Made by a program: the position numbers and the translations under genes. The notes under the pieces were generated by a model. The model made no database searches, was not told the origin of the DNA, and saw only the letters and a program-made list of their open reading frames with translations. Below, piece after piece: positions 35,384-43,740 of a stretch of DNA of 64,000 nt (within the stretch, counting starts at the first letter, position 1; every line of letters begins with the position of its first letter). This DNA is from CAWFXC01 sp963819735 (GTDB lineage: Bacteria > Actinomycetota > Acidimicrobiia > IMCC26256 > DASPTH01): NCBI GenBank assembly GCA_963819735.1, contig CAWFXC010000001.1, forward strand, positions 620,001-684,000, read 5' to 3'.

Positions 35384-36273
35384 CTCGCGAGTCGCACACC
35401 CCGCGACACGCTCGTGGTGCCGATCACCGGCACCCGCAGACGCCGCCCGACTTCGTCGACCAGCTCCGGGAGCTTGCGCGAATCGGCGACGGGCACCACG
35501 TAGGCCGAGCCGCTCCCCGCGAGCAACGCCGGGCTCCCGGCGGCTGCTTCCAACGCGACCCGGAACTCGGCCAGCCGCGGTTCGACCGCTTCGGCTGCGG
35601 GCTCGAGGTCATTGGTGAGATCGGGCAGGATCTGCGCGATGCGTCGCGGCGCCGGCACCGTGCGGCTCGAGACCGGCCCACCGAGTCGGTCCCACGCCTT
35701 GTAGACGTCGGGCGTCGACAGGCGGAACGGCGGGATCGCCAACAGGAACGCCAACCCGTGCGGCACCGCGAGCGACTCGATCTGCTCACCCCGGCCGCGC
35801 ATCCACGCGGCGCCGCCAGTGAGACAGAACGGCACGTCGGAGCCGACCGAGCTCGCCAACTGGTGCAGGCCGTCGTCGTCGACGTCGACCTCGAGCAGTT
35901 GGCGCACCGAGAGCAGCGCGGCCGCGGCGTCGGCCGAGCCTCCGCCCAACCCCGCGCCCGCGGGAATGTGCTTGCGCAGCACCAGCCGCACGCCGTGACC
36001 GCTGCGGCCGGCGCGCACCAGTAGCTTCTCGGCCGCGATGAACGCCAGGTTGCGGTGATCGGAGGGGATGTCGTCGGCGTCGTCGTCGCGCACGACCTCG
36101 ACTCGCACGCCGCCGGGCGCGGGCACCGCGTACGCCTCGAGCACGTCGTGCGGTTGACCGAGCGACACCACCAACGCTTCGAGATCGTGGTAGCCGTCGG
36201 GTCGACGCCCGAGGACGCGCAACGACAACGTGAGCTTCGGGTACGCAGTGGCCCGGACGCGCGCCAGCCTCAC
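35380..36273 (-). CDS. ispE: 4-diphosphocytidyl-2-C-methyl-D-erythritol kinase
   Basis: 297 residues of the GHMP kinase fold: ATAYPKLTLSLRVLGRRPDGYHDLEAL (substrate Lys region), HIPAGAGLGGGSADAAAALL (ATP loop), GSDVPFCLTGG and LLAGSGSAYVVPV. Phosphorylates CDP-ME in the MEP isoprenoid pathway. GTG 36273 overlaps the rsmA stop (GTGA). rsmA-ispE is the standard actinobacterial pair. Confidence 0.94.
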   Translation of the reverse strand: MRLARVRATAYPKLTLSLRVLGRRPDGYHDLEALVVSLGQPHDVLEAYAVPAPGGVRVEVVRDDDADDIPSDHRNLAFIAAEKLLVRAGRSGHGVRLVLRKHIPAGAGLGGGSADAAAALLSVRQLLEVDVDDDGLHQLASSVGSDVPFCLTGGAAWMRGRGEQIESLAVPHGLAFLLAIPPFRLSTPDVYKAWDRLGGPVSSRTVPAPRRIAQILPDLTNDLEPAAEAVEPRLAEFRVALEAAAGSPALLAGSGSAYVVPVADSRKLPELVDEVGRRLRVPVIGTTSVSRGVRLAS

Positions 36274-37166
36274 GCGGCCGCTGCCGCACTGCGGGCGACG
36301 GACGCCCACTGCTCGAGCCCGAGCGTCTCCGCGCGGGCGGTCGGGTCGACGCCGGCATCGGCGAGGACCGCCACCGTGCGATCGCCCAGCACCGGTTGCA
36401 GGGACCGGCGCAGCATCTTGCGGCGTTGGGCGAATCCGCCGCGCACCAGCGTGAACAGCTCGGCCGACGACGGCACCGAGACCGGCGGTGTGGCGCGTCG
36501 GCGCATGCGCACCAGCGCCGACTCGACCTTGGGCCGCGGCACGAACACGGTAGGGGGAACCAGCCCGACGACCGCCGCTTCGGCGAAGTACGCCACCTTC
36601 ACCGACACCGCACCGTAGGCCGGATCGCCCGGACCGGCGGCCAGACGCTCGCCGACCTCGCGTTGCACGAGCACGAGCAGGCGCTCGATCGCCGGCGCTT
36701 CCTCGAGCAGTCGCATCACCACGGGCACCGCGACGTTGTAGGGCAGGTTCGACACACAGGACCACCCCGGTGCGTCGCTCGCGAGCACGTCGGCGTCGGA
36801 CGCATCGCCGGCGGACGGGTCGGCATCGACCAGATCGTCCAACGGCACCGAGCACGCGTCGCCCACGTGGATCTGCACCCGTTCGCTGATGCCGGCCGAC
36901 GCCAGCACCGACCCGAGCACGGCGGCGAGACGCGCGTCGAGCTCCACCGCGACGACGTCGTGGCCGAGCTCCACCAACGCGAGCGTGAGTGATCCCAGGC
37001 CCGGCCCGATCTCGAGCACGCGCCCTCCGGGCGGCACCGCGGCCAGCGACGCGATGCGGCGCGCGGTGTTGGGGTCGACGAGGAAGTTCTGACCCAAGCT
37101 CTTCTTGGGGTGCAGACCGTGCTCGGCGAGGAGCGTGTTCACCGTCGCCGGTGTGAGCATCACCAC
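36270..37166 (-). CDS. rsmA: 16S rRNA dimethyladenosine transferase
   Basis: 298 residues. KKSLGQNFLVDPNTARRIA, SAM loop LEIGPGLGSLTLAL, acidic VAVELD and catalytic SNLPYNVAVPVV. C-terminal FAQRRKMLRRSLQP is the RNA-binding end. Dimethylates two adenines in helix 45 of 16S rRNA. GTG 37166 is preferred over ATG 37160 because TAGCGT lies seven bases upstream, a leaderless start. It heads the rsmA-ispE operon, downstream of rpf. Confidence 0.94.
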   Translation of the reverse strand: MVMLTPATVNTLLAEHGLHPKKSLGQNFLVDPNTARRIASLAAVPPGGRVLEIGPGLGSLTLALVELGHDVVAVELDARLAAVLGSVLASAGISERVQIHVGDACSVPLDDLVDADPSAGDASDADVLASDAPGWSCVSNLPYNVAVPVVMRLLEEAPAIERLLVLVQREVGERLAAGPGDPAYGAVSVKVAYFAEAAVVGLVPPTVFVPRPKVESALVRMRRRATPPVSVPSSAELFTLVRGGFAQRRKMLRRSLQPVLGDRTVAVLADAGVDPTARAETLGLEQWASVARSAAAAA

Positions 37167-37173
37167 GGCGCCG

Positions 37174-37179
37174 ACGCTA
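37174..37179 (-). promoter_or_regulatory. -10 box of the rsmA promoter
   Basis: On the minus strand TAGCGT, seven bases, then GTG 37166. This favours the GTG start. Confidence 0.45.
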
Positions 37180-37220
37180 CCGGCTCCACCACGATCGCCT
37201 CGGATACCCGTCGGCGCGAA

Positions 37221-38687
37221 CTACCAGCCGAGCACGTTGTTCGCACAACCCCAAGGGTCCCAGCCGAGCTTGTCGTAGATGCGCATCCCCACGATGATCT
37301 GCTGTTCCCGGGTGGCGAGGCCGGCGTTGGGTGCGAACTCGGTGCCGCCGAACGCCCGCCACGTGCCCCGGTTGATGCCGAGGCCGCCGTCGTACCCGTT
37401 GGGTGCGGGGTCGACGGTGTCCCAGCGGCCGCCGGACTCGCATTCGGCGAGCTTGTCCCAGTGCCAGTCGGCGAGCGTGCCGTAGGCGACGATGTGCGGC
37501 GTCGGTTCGATCGTGGGCACGTTCGACACCACGGTCTTGTCGGTGGTGGCCGCGCCGTTCTCGACGCGCAGGCTGTAGGTGACGGTCGCCCGACCCAGCT
37601 TGCCCGCCTGCACTTCGCGCGTCTCGCCGATGGGCAGCGTGGGATCGGGTTGCTGCACCTCGGCGTAGGGGATCGGTTCGGTGTTGTGAACCGTCTCGGT
37701 GCCGACCCGCACGACGGTGACGGTCGCGCCGTCGGTGATGACGGTGCTCTTCGCCGGCACGACGTAGTCGTCACCGACGAGCTTCACCTTGTAGGACTGC
37801 AACAGCTCGTCGACGGTGCGCGACGGCGAGTCGAACGTGACCCGCTGGTCGTCGATCACGAGCGATCCACCGATGCGGGTACGGAACACGACCGTGGATC
37901 CGGCGGCCAATCGGGCCGGCGTGTCGCGGACCGCGACCAACTTGCCCAGCTTCATCTGCTTCTCGAGCGCGTCCGCGGTGCGGGCGGTGGTGCGGACTGA
38001 GCGCACGGTGCCGTCGAAGTCGACGGTGACCGGGAACGCGCGCAGCACGTCGACCCGCAAGCCGTCGTGCAGTGAGGTGGCCGCCGAGGGAATGACGGTG
38101 TCGGCGGCGCCGAGATGCACGTGACGCGACTCGAGGAGGCTGCCGACGGTCTTGAGGTCGGTGCGGACGGCGGCGCTCCGGCCGTCGACGAGGAGGGTGA
38201 CCTTCGACCCGGAGGGAGCCATGAGCTTGCTGCCGGCCCAGCCGCCGGCCAGGACGGTCGCGACGACGAGGACGACGACGAACATTGCCCGGGCCGGCGG
38301 GAGGAAGCGGGTGAGACGCCGGCGCCCGGTTCGGCGTCCGGGCGGCACCGCGGCCGGCTCGAGGAGGTCCTCGACCGTCGGCAGGTCGTCGACGCTCGGG
38401 AGTGGCAACCACGCCGCCGGGTCGTGGGGCTCGGCCCGGGCGGGCGAGGGCGCCACGACTGCTTCGGCCGCCGCGAGCGCGTCGCGCACGAGGCTCTCGG
38501 CCTCGGCCACCACCGCGGCCTGGATGTCGGGCCGGGGCGTGAGGAGGTCCTGGACGCTCGGCAGCACGTAGACGTCTTCGGGCAACGGGAGCCACGACGC
38601 GGCGTCGTGCGGTTTCGCGTGCGCGGGCGACGGCGAGACGAACGCTTCGAGCGCCGCGAGATCGACGGCGTCGGCGTCGATGACCAC
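37221..38687 (-). CDS. resuscitation-promoting factor (RpfB-like), N-terminus disrupted
   Basis: 488 residues are open from GTG 38687. An unusual cytoplasmic front has two ~55-residue repeats (PSPAHAKPHDAASWLPLP and PSPARAEPHDPAAWLPLP). Then come a transmembrane helix (~134-152), three DUF348-type domains (~162-320), a G5 domain (~325-400) and the lysozyme-like Rpf domain from ~415 with catalytic Glu in KLAECESGGRW. Rpf cleaves peptidoglycan and wakes dormant cells. A third repeat copy (AEPHDANAWLPVP) continues in frame upstream but meets TGA at 38798 with no start codon. Its beginning PSPAR lies in another frame from GTG 38808. Adding two bases to the CG run at 38774-38782 rejoins them into a 530-codon gene (stop included). 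Confidence 0.9.
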   Translation of the reverse strand: MVIDADAVDLAALEAFVSPSPAHAKPHDAASWLPLPEDVYVLPSVQDLLTPRPDIQAAVVAEAESLVRDALAAAEAVVAPSPARAEPHDPAAWLPLPSVDDLPTVEDLLEPAAVPPGRRTGRRRLTRFLPPARAMFVVVLVVATVLAGGWAGSKLMAPSGSKVTLLVDGRSAAVRTDLKTVGSLLESRHVHLGAADTVIPSAATSLHDGLRVDVLRAFPVTVDFDGTVRSVRTTARTADALEKQMKLGKLVAVRDTPARLAAGSTVVFRTRIGGSLVIDDQRVTFDSPSRTVDELLQSYKVKLVGDDYVVPAKSTVITDGATVTVVRVGTETVHNTEPIPYAEVQQPDPTLPIGETREVQAGKLGRATVTYSLRVENGAATTDKTVVSNVPTIEPTPHIVAYGTLADWHWDKLAECESGGRWDTVDPAPNGYDGGLGINRGTWRAFGGTEFAPNAGLATREQQIIVGMRIYDKLGWDPWGCANNVLGW

Positions 38688-38824
38688 GTCGACCGATTCG
38701 GCGAGGAGGACTTCGATGGTGGGGAGACCGTGCGGATCGGGAACCGGCAGCCAGGCGTTCGCGTCGTGAGGCTCCGCGCGCGGGTGACGGACCGATCACG
38801 CGGGTCACATGCGCAGGGAGCGCG

Positions 38825-38990
38825 GTGCGATCACGTCGGCGATGAACCCGGGTAGCCGGAAGACGGCCCGCGGGACGGTTCGATTGCTCGGCGATCGGGT
38901 TCCGCCCCTCCCGTCGGTTACGGATGACGCCGCCCGGGTTCCCCTCGGCCCGGCGACGAGGGGTCACCGTATCCAACCGACTCCGGGCTC
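38825..38990 (-). promoter_or_regulatory. candidate c-di-AMP (ydaO-type) riboswitch before rpf
   Basis: This gene-free stretch between tatD and rpf has strong structure. Hairpin CCCCTCG (38962-38956) pairs with CGAGGGG (38946-38940), followed at once by AACCC and GGCGTCATCCG, which recalls the GGGGAACC..GGnGnnAUCC core. Farther on, GGCTACCCGGG recalls the GCUAACCYGG block near the 3' end. c-di-AMP riboswitches are known before rpf genes in actinobacteria. I could not score the fold by eye, so this rests on motif likeness plus position. Confidence 0.42.
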
Positions 38991-39036
38991 GCAATGCGCG
39001 CCATTGAATGGCCGACGCGCCGCGGATCGTCGCAGG

Positions 39037-39822
39037 TCAGGCGGGGTGACCGAACACCGTGGTCGCGTTCTGCCGCGTCGCGTCGGCGACTTCGGAGAGT
39101 GGGCGACTGACCGCGGCCGCGAGCGCGGCGCCGACGTCGACGACCCACGCCGGCTCGTTCGGCTTGCCGCGGTGCGGCACCGGCGCGAGGTACGGCGCGT
39201 CGGTCTCGACCAACATCCGGTCGAGCGGCACGAGCGCGGCGGCGGCGCGTACGTCGTCGGCGTTCTTGAACGACACGATGCCACTGAACGAGATGTACGC
39301 GCCGATGTCGAGCGCGCGCCGCGCTTCGTCGGGACCTCCGGTGAAGCAGTGCAGCACCGTGCGCGCGGGCGCGCCGCGTTCATGATCGACGAGGACGCGG
39401 AACGTGTCGTCCCATGCGTCGCGCGAATGCACGACGAGCGCGCGGTCGAGTCGGTGCGCGAGATCGATCTGCGCTCGGAACGCGACTTCCTGCTCGGCGG
39501 GTTGCGAGTGCTCGTAGTAGAGGTCGAAGCCGGCCTCCCCCACCCCGACGACGACGTCGGCCCCCGTCTCGGCGAGCGTGACCAACTCGTTCCACTGCAC
39601 GTCGAATTCGGAGGCGTCGTGAGGGTGCAACCCGACGGTGGCCCGCACGTCGGGAAACTGCCGGGCGAGATCGACCGCCCGCCGGGACGACTCGAGGTCG
39701 GTGCCCACGCACACCATCCCGACGACCCCGGCCGCGCGGGCCCGTTCGATGGTGACCTCGGCGTCGTCGGACGCCCCGGGCCACCCCAGATGGCAATGAC
39801 TGTCGACCCAGGCCGGGTTCAC
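39037..39822 (-). CDS. tatD: TatD-family deoxyribonuclease
   Basis: 261 residues of the metal-dependent TIM-barrel hydrolase family: WVDSHCHLGWPG (HxH), GVGEAGFDLYYEHSQPAEQEVAF (Glu), VVHSRDAWDD, VLHCFTGG and VETDAPYLAPVPHRGKPNEP (Asp). 3'-5' exonuclease, possibly on damaged DNA. GTG 39822 overlaps the metG stop (GTGA). metG-tatD-rpf-rsmA-ispE matches the mycobacterial order. Confidence 0.93.
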   Translation of the reverse strand: MNPAWVDSHCHLGWPGASDDAEVTIERARAAGVVGMVCVGTDLESSRRAVDLARQFPDVRATVGLHPHDASEFDVQWNELVTLAETGADVVVGVGEAGFDLYYEHSQPAEQEVAFRAQIDLAHRLDRALVVHSRDAWDDTFRVLVDHERGAPARTVLHCFTGGPDEARRALDIGAYISFSGIVSFKNADDVRAAAALVPLDRMLVETDAPYLAPVPHRGKPNEPAWVVDVGAALAAAVSRPLSEVADATRQNATTVFGHPA

Positions 39823-41339
39823 GTCTCGATGCGCGGGAAGAGCGGGGAACCCTTCTCCAGCGGGGAGCCGGCCGGGAGCCCGCCCCACTCCGCGGCCTCG
39901 GGGAGGCGCTGGTCCTCCGGGCGCCCGGGCAGCCCGAGGCGGCGCCAGAGCTCGGCGGCGGCCCGGGGGATCACCGGCGATGCCAGCAGCGCCACGATGC
40001 GCAGCGCCTCCAGGCAGTCGCCCAGCACCGCAGCGACGGCGGCGGTGTCGCCCGCCTTGTTGAGCGCCCAGGGCTGACGATCTTCGATGTAGGCGTTGGC
40101 GGCGCGGATGAGATCCCACACCGCGCCGAAGCCACCGGAGTAGTCGAGCTCGCCGAGCCGCTCGGTGAGCGCGGCGAACGCGGTCACGGCAGCTTCTTCG
40201 AGGGGTCCGTTCTCGCGTGTGGCGGGCACCACGCCGTCGCAGTAACCGACCGCCATGTTGAGCACGCGGTTGGCGAGGTTGCCGAAGTTGTTGGCGAGGT
40301 CGGCGTTGTAGCGCGCCACCATCGCCTCGTAGCTGAAGTCGCCGTCGGGCCCGAACCGCTGGTCGGCGAGGAAGTGGTAGCGGAAGCCGTCGACGCCGAA
40401 CTCGCCGACGAGGTCGGCGGGCGCGATCTGGTTGAGCCGGGTCTTGCTCATCTTCTCGCCGCCGACGAGGAGGTAGCCGTGCGCGAACACGCACTGCGGC
40501 GGCGCCTCACCCGCGGCCATGAGCATCGCGGGCCAGTACACCGCGTGTTGGCGCAGGATGTCCTTGCCGATGAGGTGATAGTTCGCGGGCCAGTAGCGAT
40601 CGAAACGCGCTCGGTCGTCGGGGTAGCCGACCGCGGTGCAGTAGTTGATCAGCGCGTCGAACCACACGTAGGCGACGTGCGCGCGGTCCCACGGCAGCGG
40701 GATCCCCCACGAGATGGAGGTGCGGCTGATCGAGAAGTCGAGCAGCCCCTGCTTGATGAGGCCGAGCACCTCGTTGCGCTTGCCCGCCGGTTGCACGGCC
40801 TCTGGGTGCTCGGTGTAGTGCTGGAGCAGGCGGTCCTCGTAGCGCGACAGCCGGAAGAAGTAGTTCTCCTCGGTGACGTGCTCGACCACGGTGCCGTGGA
40901 TCGGGCAGCGCAGGCCGTCGTCGAGCTCGTCCTCCTTGTAGTAGAGCTCGCAGCCGACGCAGTAGAGGCCTTCGTAGCTGTCGACCTCGATGTCGCCGGA
41001 GTCGTAGACCCGCTGGAGGAACTCCTGCACCGCCCGGTGGTGACGGGGCTCGGTGGTGCGGATGTAATCGTCGTAGCTGATGTCGATCTCGTCCCACGCG
41101 GCGCGGAACAGGTTGCTGTTGCGCTCGGCCCACTCCTCGGGCGTCACACCTTGCGCTTCGGCGGCGCGCTGGATCTTCAGCCCGTGCTCGTCGGTGCCGG
41201 TGAGGAAGACGACGTCGTCACCCCACAGCCGTCTCCACCGGGCCAACACGTCGGCCGCGATCGTCGTGTACGCGTGCCCGATGTGTGGGGCGTCGTTCAC
41301 GTAGTAGATCGGCGTGGTGACGTAGAACGGATCGGCCAT
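39819..41339 (-). CDS. metG: methionyl-tRNA synthetase
   Basis: 506 residues. YYVNDAPHIGHAYTTIAADV has the HIGH motif. YCVGCELYY and LRCPIHG form the zinc knuckle. VWFDALINYCTAVGYP lies in the connective region. EKMSKTRLNQI is the KMSKS loop (here KMSKT). The C-terminal anticodon-binding helices (ANAYIEDRQPWALNK) follow. No tRNA-binding EMAP domain is present, as in other short actinobacterial MetRS. A TAGGGT box lies nine bases before ATG 41339. Confidence 0.96.
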   Translation of the reverse strand: MADPFYVTTPIYYVNDAPHIGHAYTTIAADVLARWRRLWGDDVVFLTGTDEHGLKIQRAAEAQGVTPEEWAERNSNLFRAAWDEIDISYDDYIRTTEPRHHRAVQEFLQRVYDSGDIEVDSYEGLYCVGCELYYKEDELDDGLRCPIHGTVVEHVTEENYFFRLSRYEDRLLQHYTEHPEAVQPAGKRNEVLGLIKQGLLDFSISRTSISWGIPLPWDRAHVAYVWFDALINYCTAVGYPDDRARFDRYWPANYHLIGKDILRQHAVYWPAMLMAAGEAPPQCVFAHGYLLVGGEKMSKTRLNQIAPADLVGEFGVDGFRYHFLADQRFGPDGDFSYEAMVARYNADLANNFGNLANRVLNMAVGYCDGVVPATRENGPLEEAAVTAFAALTERLGELDYSGGFGAVWDLIRAANAYIEDRQPWALNKAGDTAAVAAVLGDCLEALRIVALLASPVIPRAAAELWRRLGLPGRPEDQRLPEAAEWGGLPAGSPLEKGSPLFPRIET

Positions 41340-41357
41340 GCTGCGCCCACCCTATTG

Positions 41358-41410
41358 CCGAACGTGCGTCGTTCGAGGCCCATATAGGGCCTCGGGTGGC
41401 GCCGGTTCGG
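41358..41410. repeat. dispersed imperfect palindrome, copy B
   Basis: Left arm CCGAAC (41358-41363), then GCGTCG, then GAGGCCC. Right arm GGGCCTC, then GTTCGG ending at 41410. The centre is ATAT. It lies between rsmI and metG on the minus-strand block, over the presumed metG upstream region. Confidence 0.7.
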
Positions 41411-41426
41411 GGCTGGTCGGGCGGGG

Positions 41427-42287
41427 TCAGTCCTTGCGCTTGAGCCGGGTGGCCGCGTCGTACGTACGACGACGGGGGACGCGCAAGTCCTTGGCGACGC
41501 GCGCGGCCGCGTCGCGCGTCGACAGGCCTTCGGCGAGGGCCGCGGTCACGTGGGCGTCGATCTCGTCGTCGTTGGCTTCGGGGGTGGGCGGCGCCGGCGC
41601 GAGGACGATCACGTGCTCACCGCGCGGCTCGGTGAGCTCGACGTGCCCGACCGCCTCGACCAGCGGTCCCCGCCACACCTCTTCGTAGATCTTGGTGAGC
41701 TCCCGCGCGATCGCCACCTCCCGCAACGGGCCGCAGGCCGTCAGCAGCTGCGTCATCGTGGCCAGGATCCGATTCGGCGCCTCGAAGAGCACGACGGTGC
41801 GGGGCTCGGAGACGAGCCCGGCGATCCGTTCCCGGCGGACGACGCCCCGGCGCGGCAGGAACCCTTCGAACACGAACCGGTCGGTCGGGAACCCAGAGAG
41901 CACGAGCGCCGTGAGCACGGCGCTCGGCCCGGGCACCACTTCGACCGGTACGCCCGCGTCGAGGCAGGCGCGCACGAGCCGCTCTCCCGGGTCGGAGATG
42001 CCGGGCATGCCGGCGTCGGTCACGTAGGCGACCGAGCGGCCGTCGCGTACGGCATCGACGATCCACGTCGCGCCCTCCCGCTCGTTGTGCGCGTGCACCG
42101 CGCGCAATCGGCCCGTCGCCGGGATCTCGCAGTAGGACAGCAACTGGCGGGTCCGACGGGTGTCCTCGGCGGCGATCACATCGACCCGTCGCAGGACCTC
42201 GACCGCGCGCGCCGACAGGTCGCCGAGGTTCCCGATCGGCGTGGCGACGAGGATGAGCGCGGCCCTCGGCGTGACGAGTTTGCTCAC
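41427..42287 (-). CDS. rsmI: 16S rRNA 2'-O-ribose methyltransferase RsmI
   Basis: 286 residues. ILVATPIGNLGDLSARAVEVL, IAAEDTRRTRQLL, YVTDAGMPGISDPGERLV and VPGPSAVLTALVLSGFPTDRFVFEGFLPR are the tetrapyrrole-methylase fold signatures of RsmI, which methylates C1402. The tail ends in basic KDLRVPRRRTYDAATRLKRKD. GTG 42287 overlaps the DUF192 stop (GTGA). Confidence 0.93.
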   Translation of the reverse strand: MSKLVTPRAALILVATPIGNLGDLSARAVEVLRRVDVIAAEDTRRTRQLLSYCEIPATGRLRAVHAHNEREGATWIVDAVRDGRSVAYVTDAGMPGISDPGERLVRACLDAGVPVEVVPGPSAVLTALVLSGFPTDRFVFEGFLPRRGVVRRERIAGLVSEPRTVVLFEAPNRILATMTQLLTACGPLREVAIARELTKIYEEVWRGPLVEAVGHVELTEPRGEHVIVLAPAPPTPEANDDEIDAHVTAALAEGLSTRDAAARVAKDLRVPRRRTYDAATRLKRKD

Positions 42288-42613
42288 GCGCGCAACTCCA
42301 CCCGGTCGCCCGGCCGCAGCTGCCACCGCTCGAACGCGCCTGCTTCGGCCTCGATCACGAATGCGGAGTGACGCAGGACCGGCGACACCCGCCAAGGGGC
42401 GAGGGTCGACGTGCGCAACACGTTTCCCTCGGCGTCGCAGAACGCGACGTCGAGCGCGAAGCGCATTCCGAACGTGTGCACGTTGCGGCACGGCCGGATG
42501 ACGAATGCGCCCTCGATGCCGTCGCGGCCGAGCAGTCCGCGACGACGGCCGCGGGCGCCGTCGGCGATCTCCACCGCGGCCAGCACGTCACCGTCGCGCA
42601 CGAGCCAACCCAT
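42284..42613 (-). CDS. DUF192 family protein
   Basis: 109 residues: VEIADGARGRRRGLLGRDGIEGAFVIRPCRNVHTFGMRFALDVAFCDAEGNVL is the DUF192 core with the conserved HTFGMRF. It lacks the signal peptide seen in secreted members. Function unknown. Between ychF and rsmI, coupled to rsmI. Confidence 0.85.
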   Translation of the reverse strand: MGWLVRDGDVLAAVEIADGARGRRRGLLGRDGIEGAFVIRPCRNVHTFGMRFALDVAFCDAEGNVLRTSTLAPWRVSPVLRHSAFVIEAEAGAFERWQLRPGDRVELRA

Positions 42614-42625
42614 CGCAACGCCCCG

Positions 42626-43699
42626 TCACACGTTGAAACGGATCTCGAGCACGTCGCCGTCGATGACTTCGTAGTCTTTGCCTTCGACGCGCAGCTTGCC
42701 CTGCTCCTTGGCCTTGGTCCAGGCCCCGATGTCGAGCAGCTCGCGCCAGAAGATCACCTCGGCCCGGATGAACCCGCGTTGGAGATCCGAGTGGATCACG
42801 CCCGCGCACTCCGGTGCCTTGGCGCCGGCGCGGAACGTCCACGCCCGTGACTCGGTGTCGCCGGTGGTGAGGAACGTGCGCCGGCCGAGCCGGTGGTACG
42901 CGGCGCGGGCCACGCGCGGGACGACACCCTCACCGAGACCCAGACCGTCGAGCAGCTCGGTGCGCTCGTCGGGGTCGAGCCGCGCCGCTTCGGCTTCGAG
43001 CTGGAGGCAGACCGCGAGCGCGTCGTCGCCTTCCGCGGAGCTGCGGAACGGCGCCACGAGCTCGTCGGCCTGATCGAGCTGGTCTTCGCCGATATTGACG
43101 ACGACCAGCACGGGCTTCGTCGTGATGAGGAACGCAGGCGCCAGGTGCTCGCGCTCTTCGGGAGTGAGGTCGGAGCGGTAGATCGGCACGCCGTCGCCCA
43201 ACACCGCTTCGGCGCGTTGCAGCGCGGCCACCTCCGCCCCGAGCGACTTGTCGCCCTTGGCTGCGCGCTGCTGGCGGTAGAGGCGACCCTCGACTGACGC
43301 GAGGTCGGCGAGCACCAGCTCGAGCTCGAGCGTCTCGAGATCCGATCCGGCGTCGGCGTCGCCCGGCACCGACGGGTCCTCGAACGCGCGCAGCACGTAG
43401 AGGATGGCGTCGCAGTCGCGGAGCGACCCGAGGAAGCGGTTCCCGAGGCCTTCGCCGGTGCTCGCACCCTTGACCAGGGCGGCGATGTCGACGATCTCGA
43501 AGCTCGTGTAGACCAGCTTCTTCGAGTTCGACATCTTCCCGAGCAGGTCGACGCGCTCGTCGGGCACCTGGGCCAGCGCCACCGCGGTCTCGGTGGTGGA
43601 GAACGGGTGCGGCGCGACGACGGTCTCCGCGCCGGTGAGCGCGTTGAAGAGACTCGACTTACCGCTGTTGGGGAGGCCGACGAGGCCGAGACGTTCCAC
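42626..43699 (-). CDS. ychF: redox-regulated ribosome-binding ATPase YchF
   Basis: 357 residues. LGLVGLPNSGKSSLFNALTG (P-loop), SKKLVYTSFEIVDIAALVKGASTGEGLGNRFLG (switch region), VVVNIGEDQ in the NxxE-type position and the C-terminal TGS domain (SRAWTFRAGAKAPECAGVIHSDLQRGFIRAEV). An Obg-family ATPase tied to translation and oxidative stress. Start GTG 43699, with TAGCCT nine bases upstream. Confidence 0.95.
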   Translation of the reverse strand: MERLGLVGLPNSGKSSLFNALTGAETVVAPHPFSTTETAVALAQVPDERVDLLGKMSNSKKLVYTSFEIVDIAALVKGASTGEGLGNRFLGSLRDCDAILYVLRAFEDPSVPGDADAGSDLETLELELVLADLASVEGRLYRQQRAAKGDKSLGAEVAALQRAEAVLGDGVPIYRSDLTPEEREHLAPAFLITTKPVLVVVNIGEDQLDQADELVAPFRSSAEGDDALAVCLQLEAEAARLDPDERTELLDGLGLGEGVVPRVARAAYHRLGRRTFLTTGDTESRAWTFRAGAKAPECAGVIHSDLQRGFIRAEVIFWRELLDIGAWTKAKEQGKLRVEGKDYEVIDGDVLEIRFNV

Positions 43700-43740
43700 C
43701 GCTCACGCAGGCTATCGGGAGCCGGTGCGAACGCCGCCGA

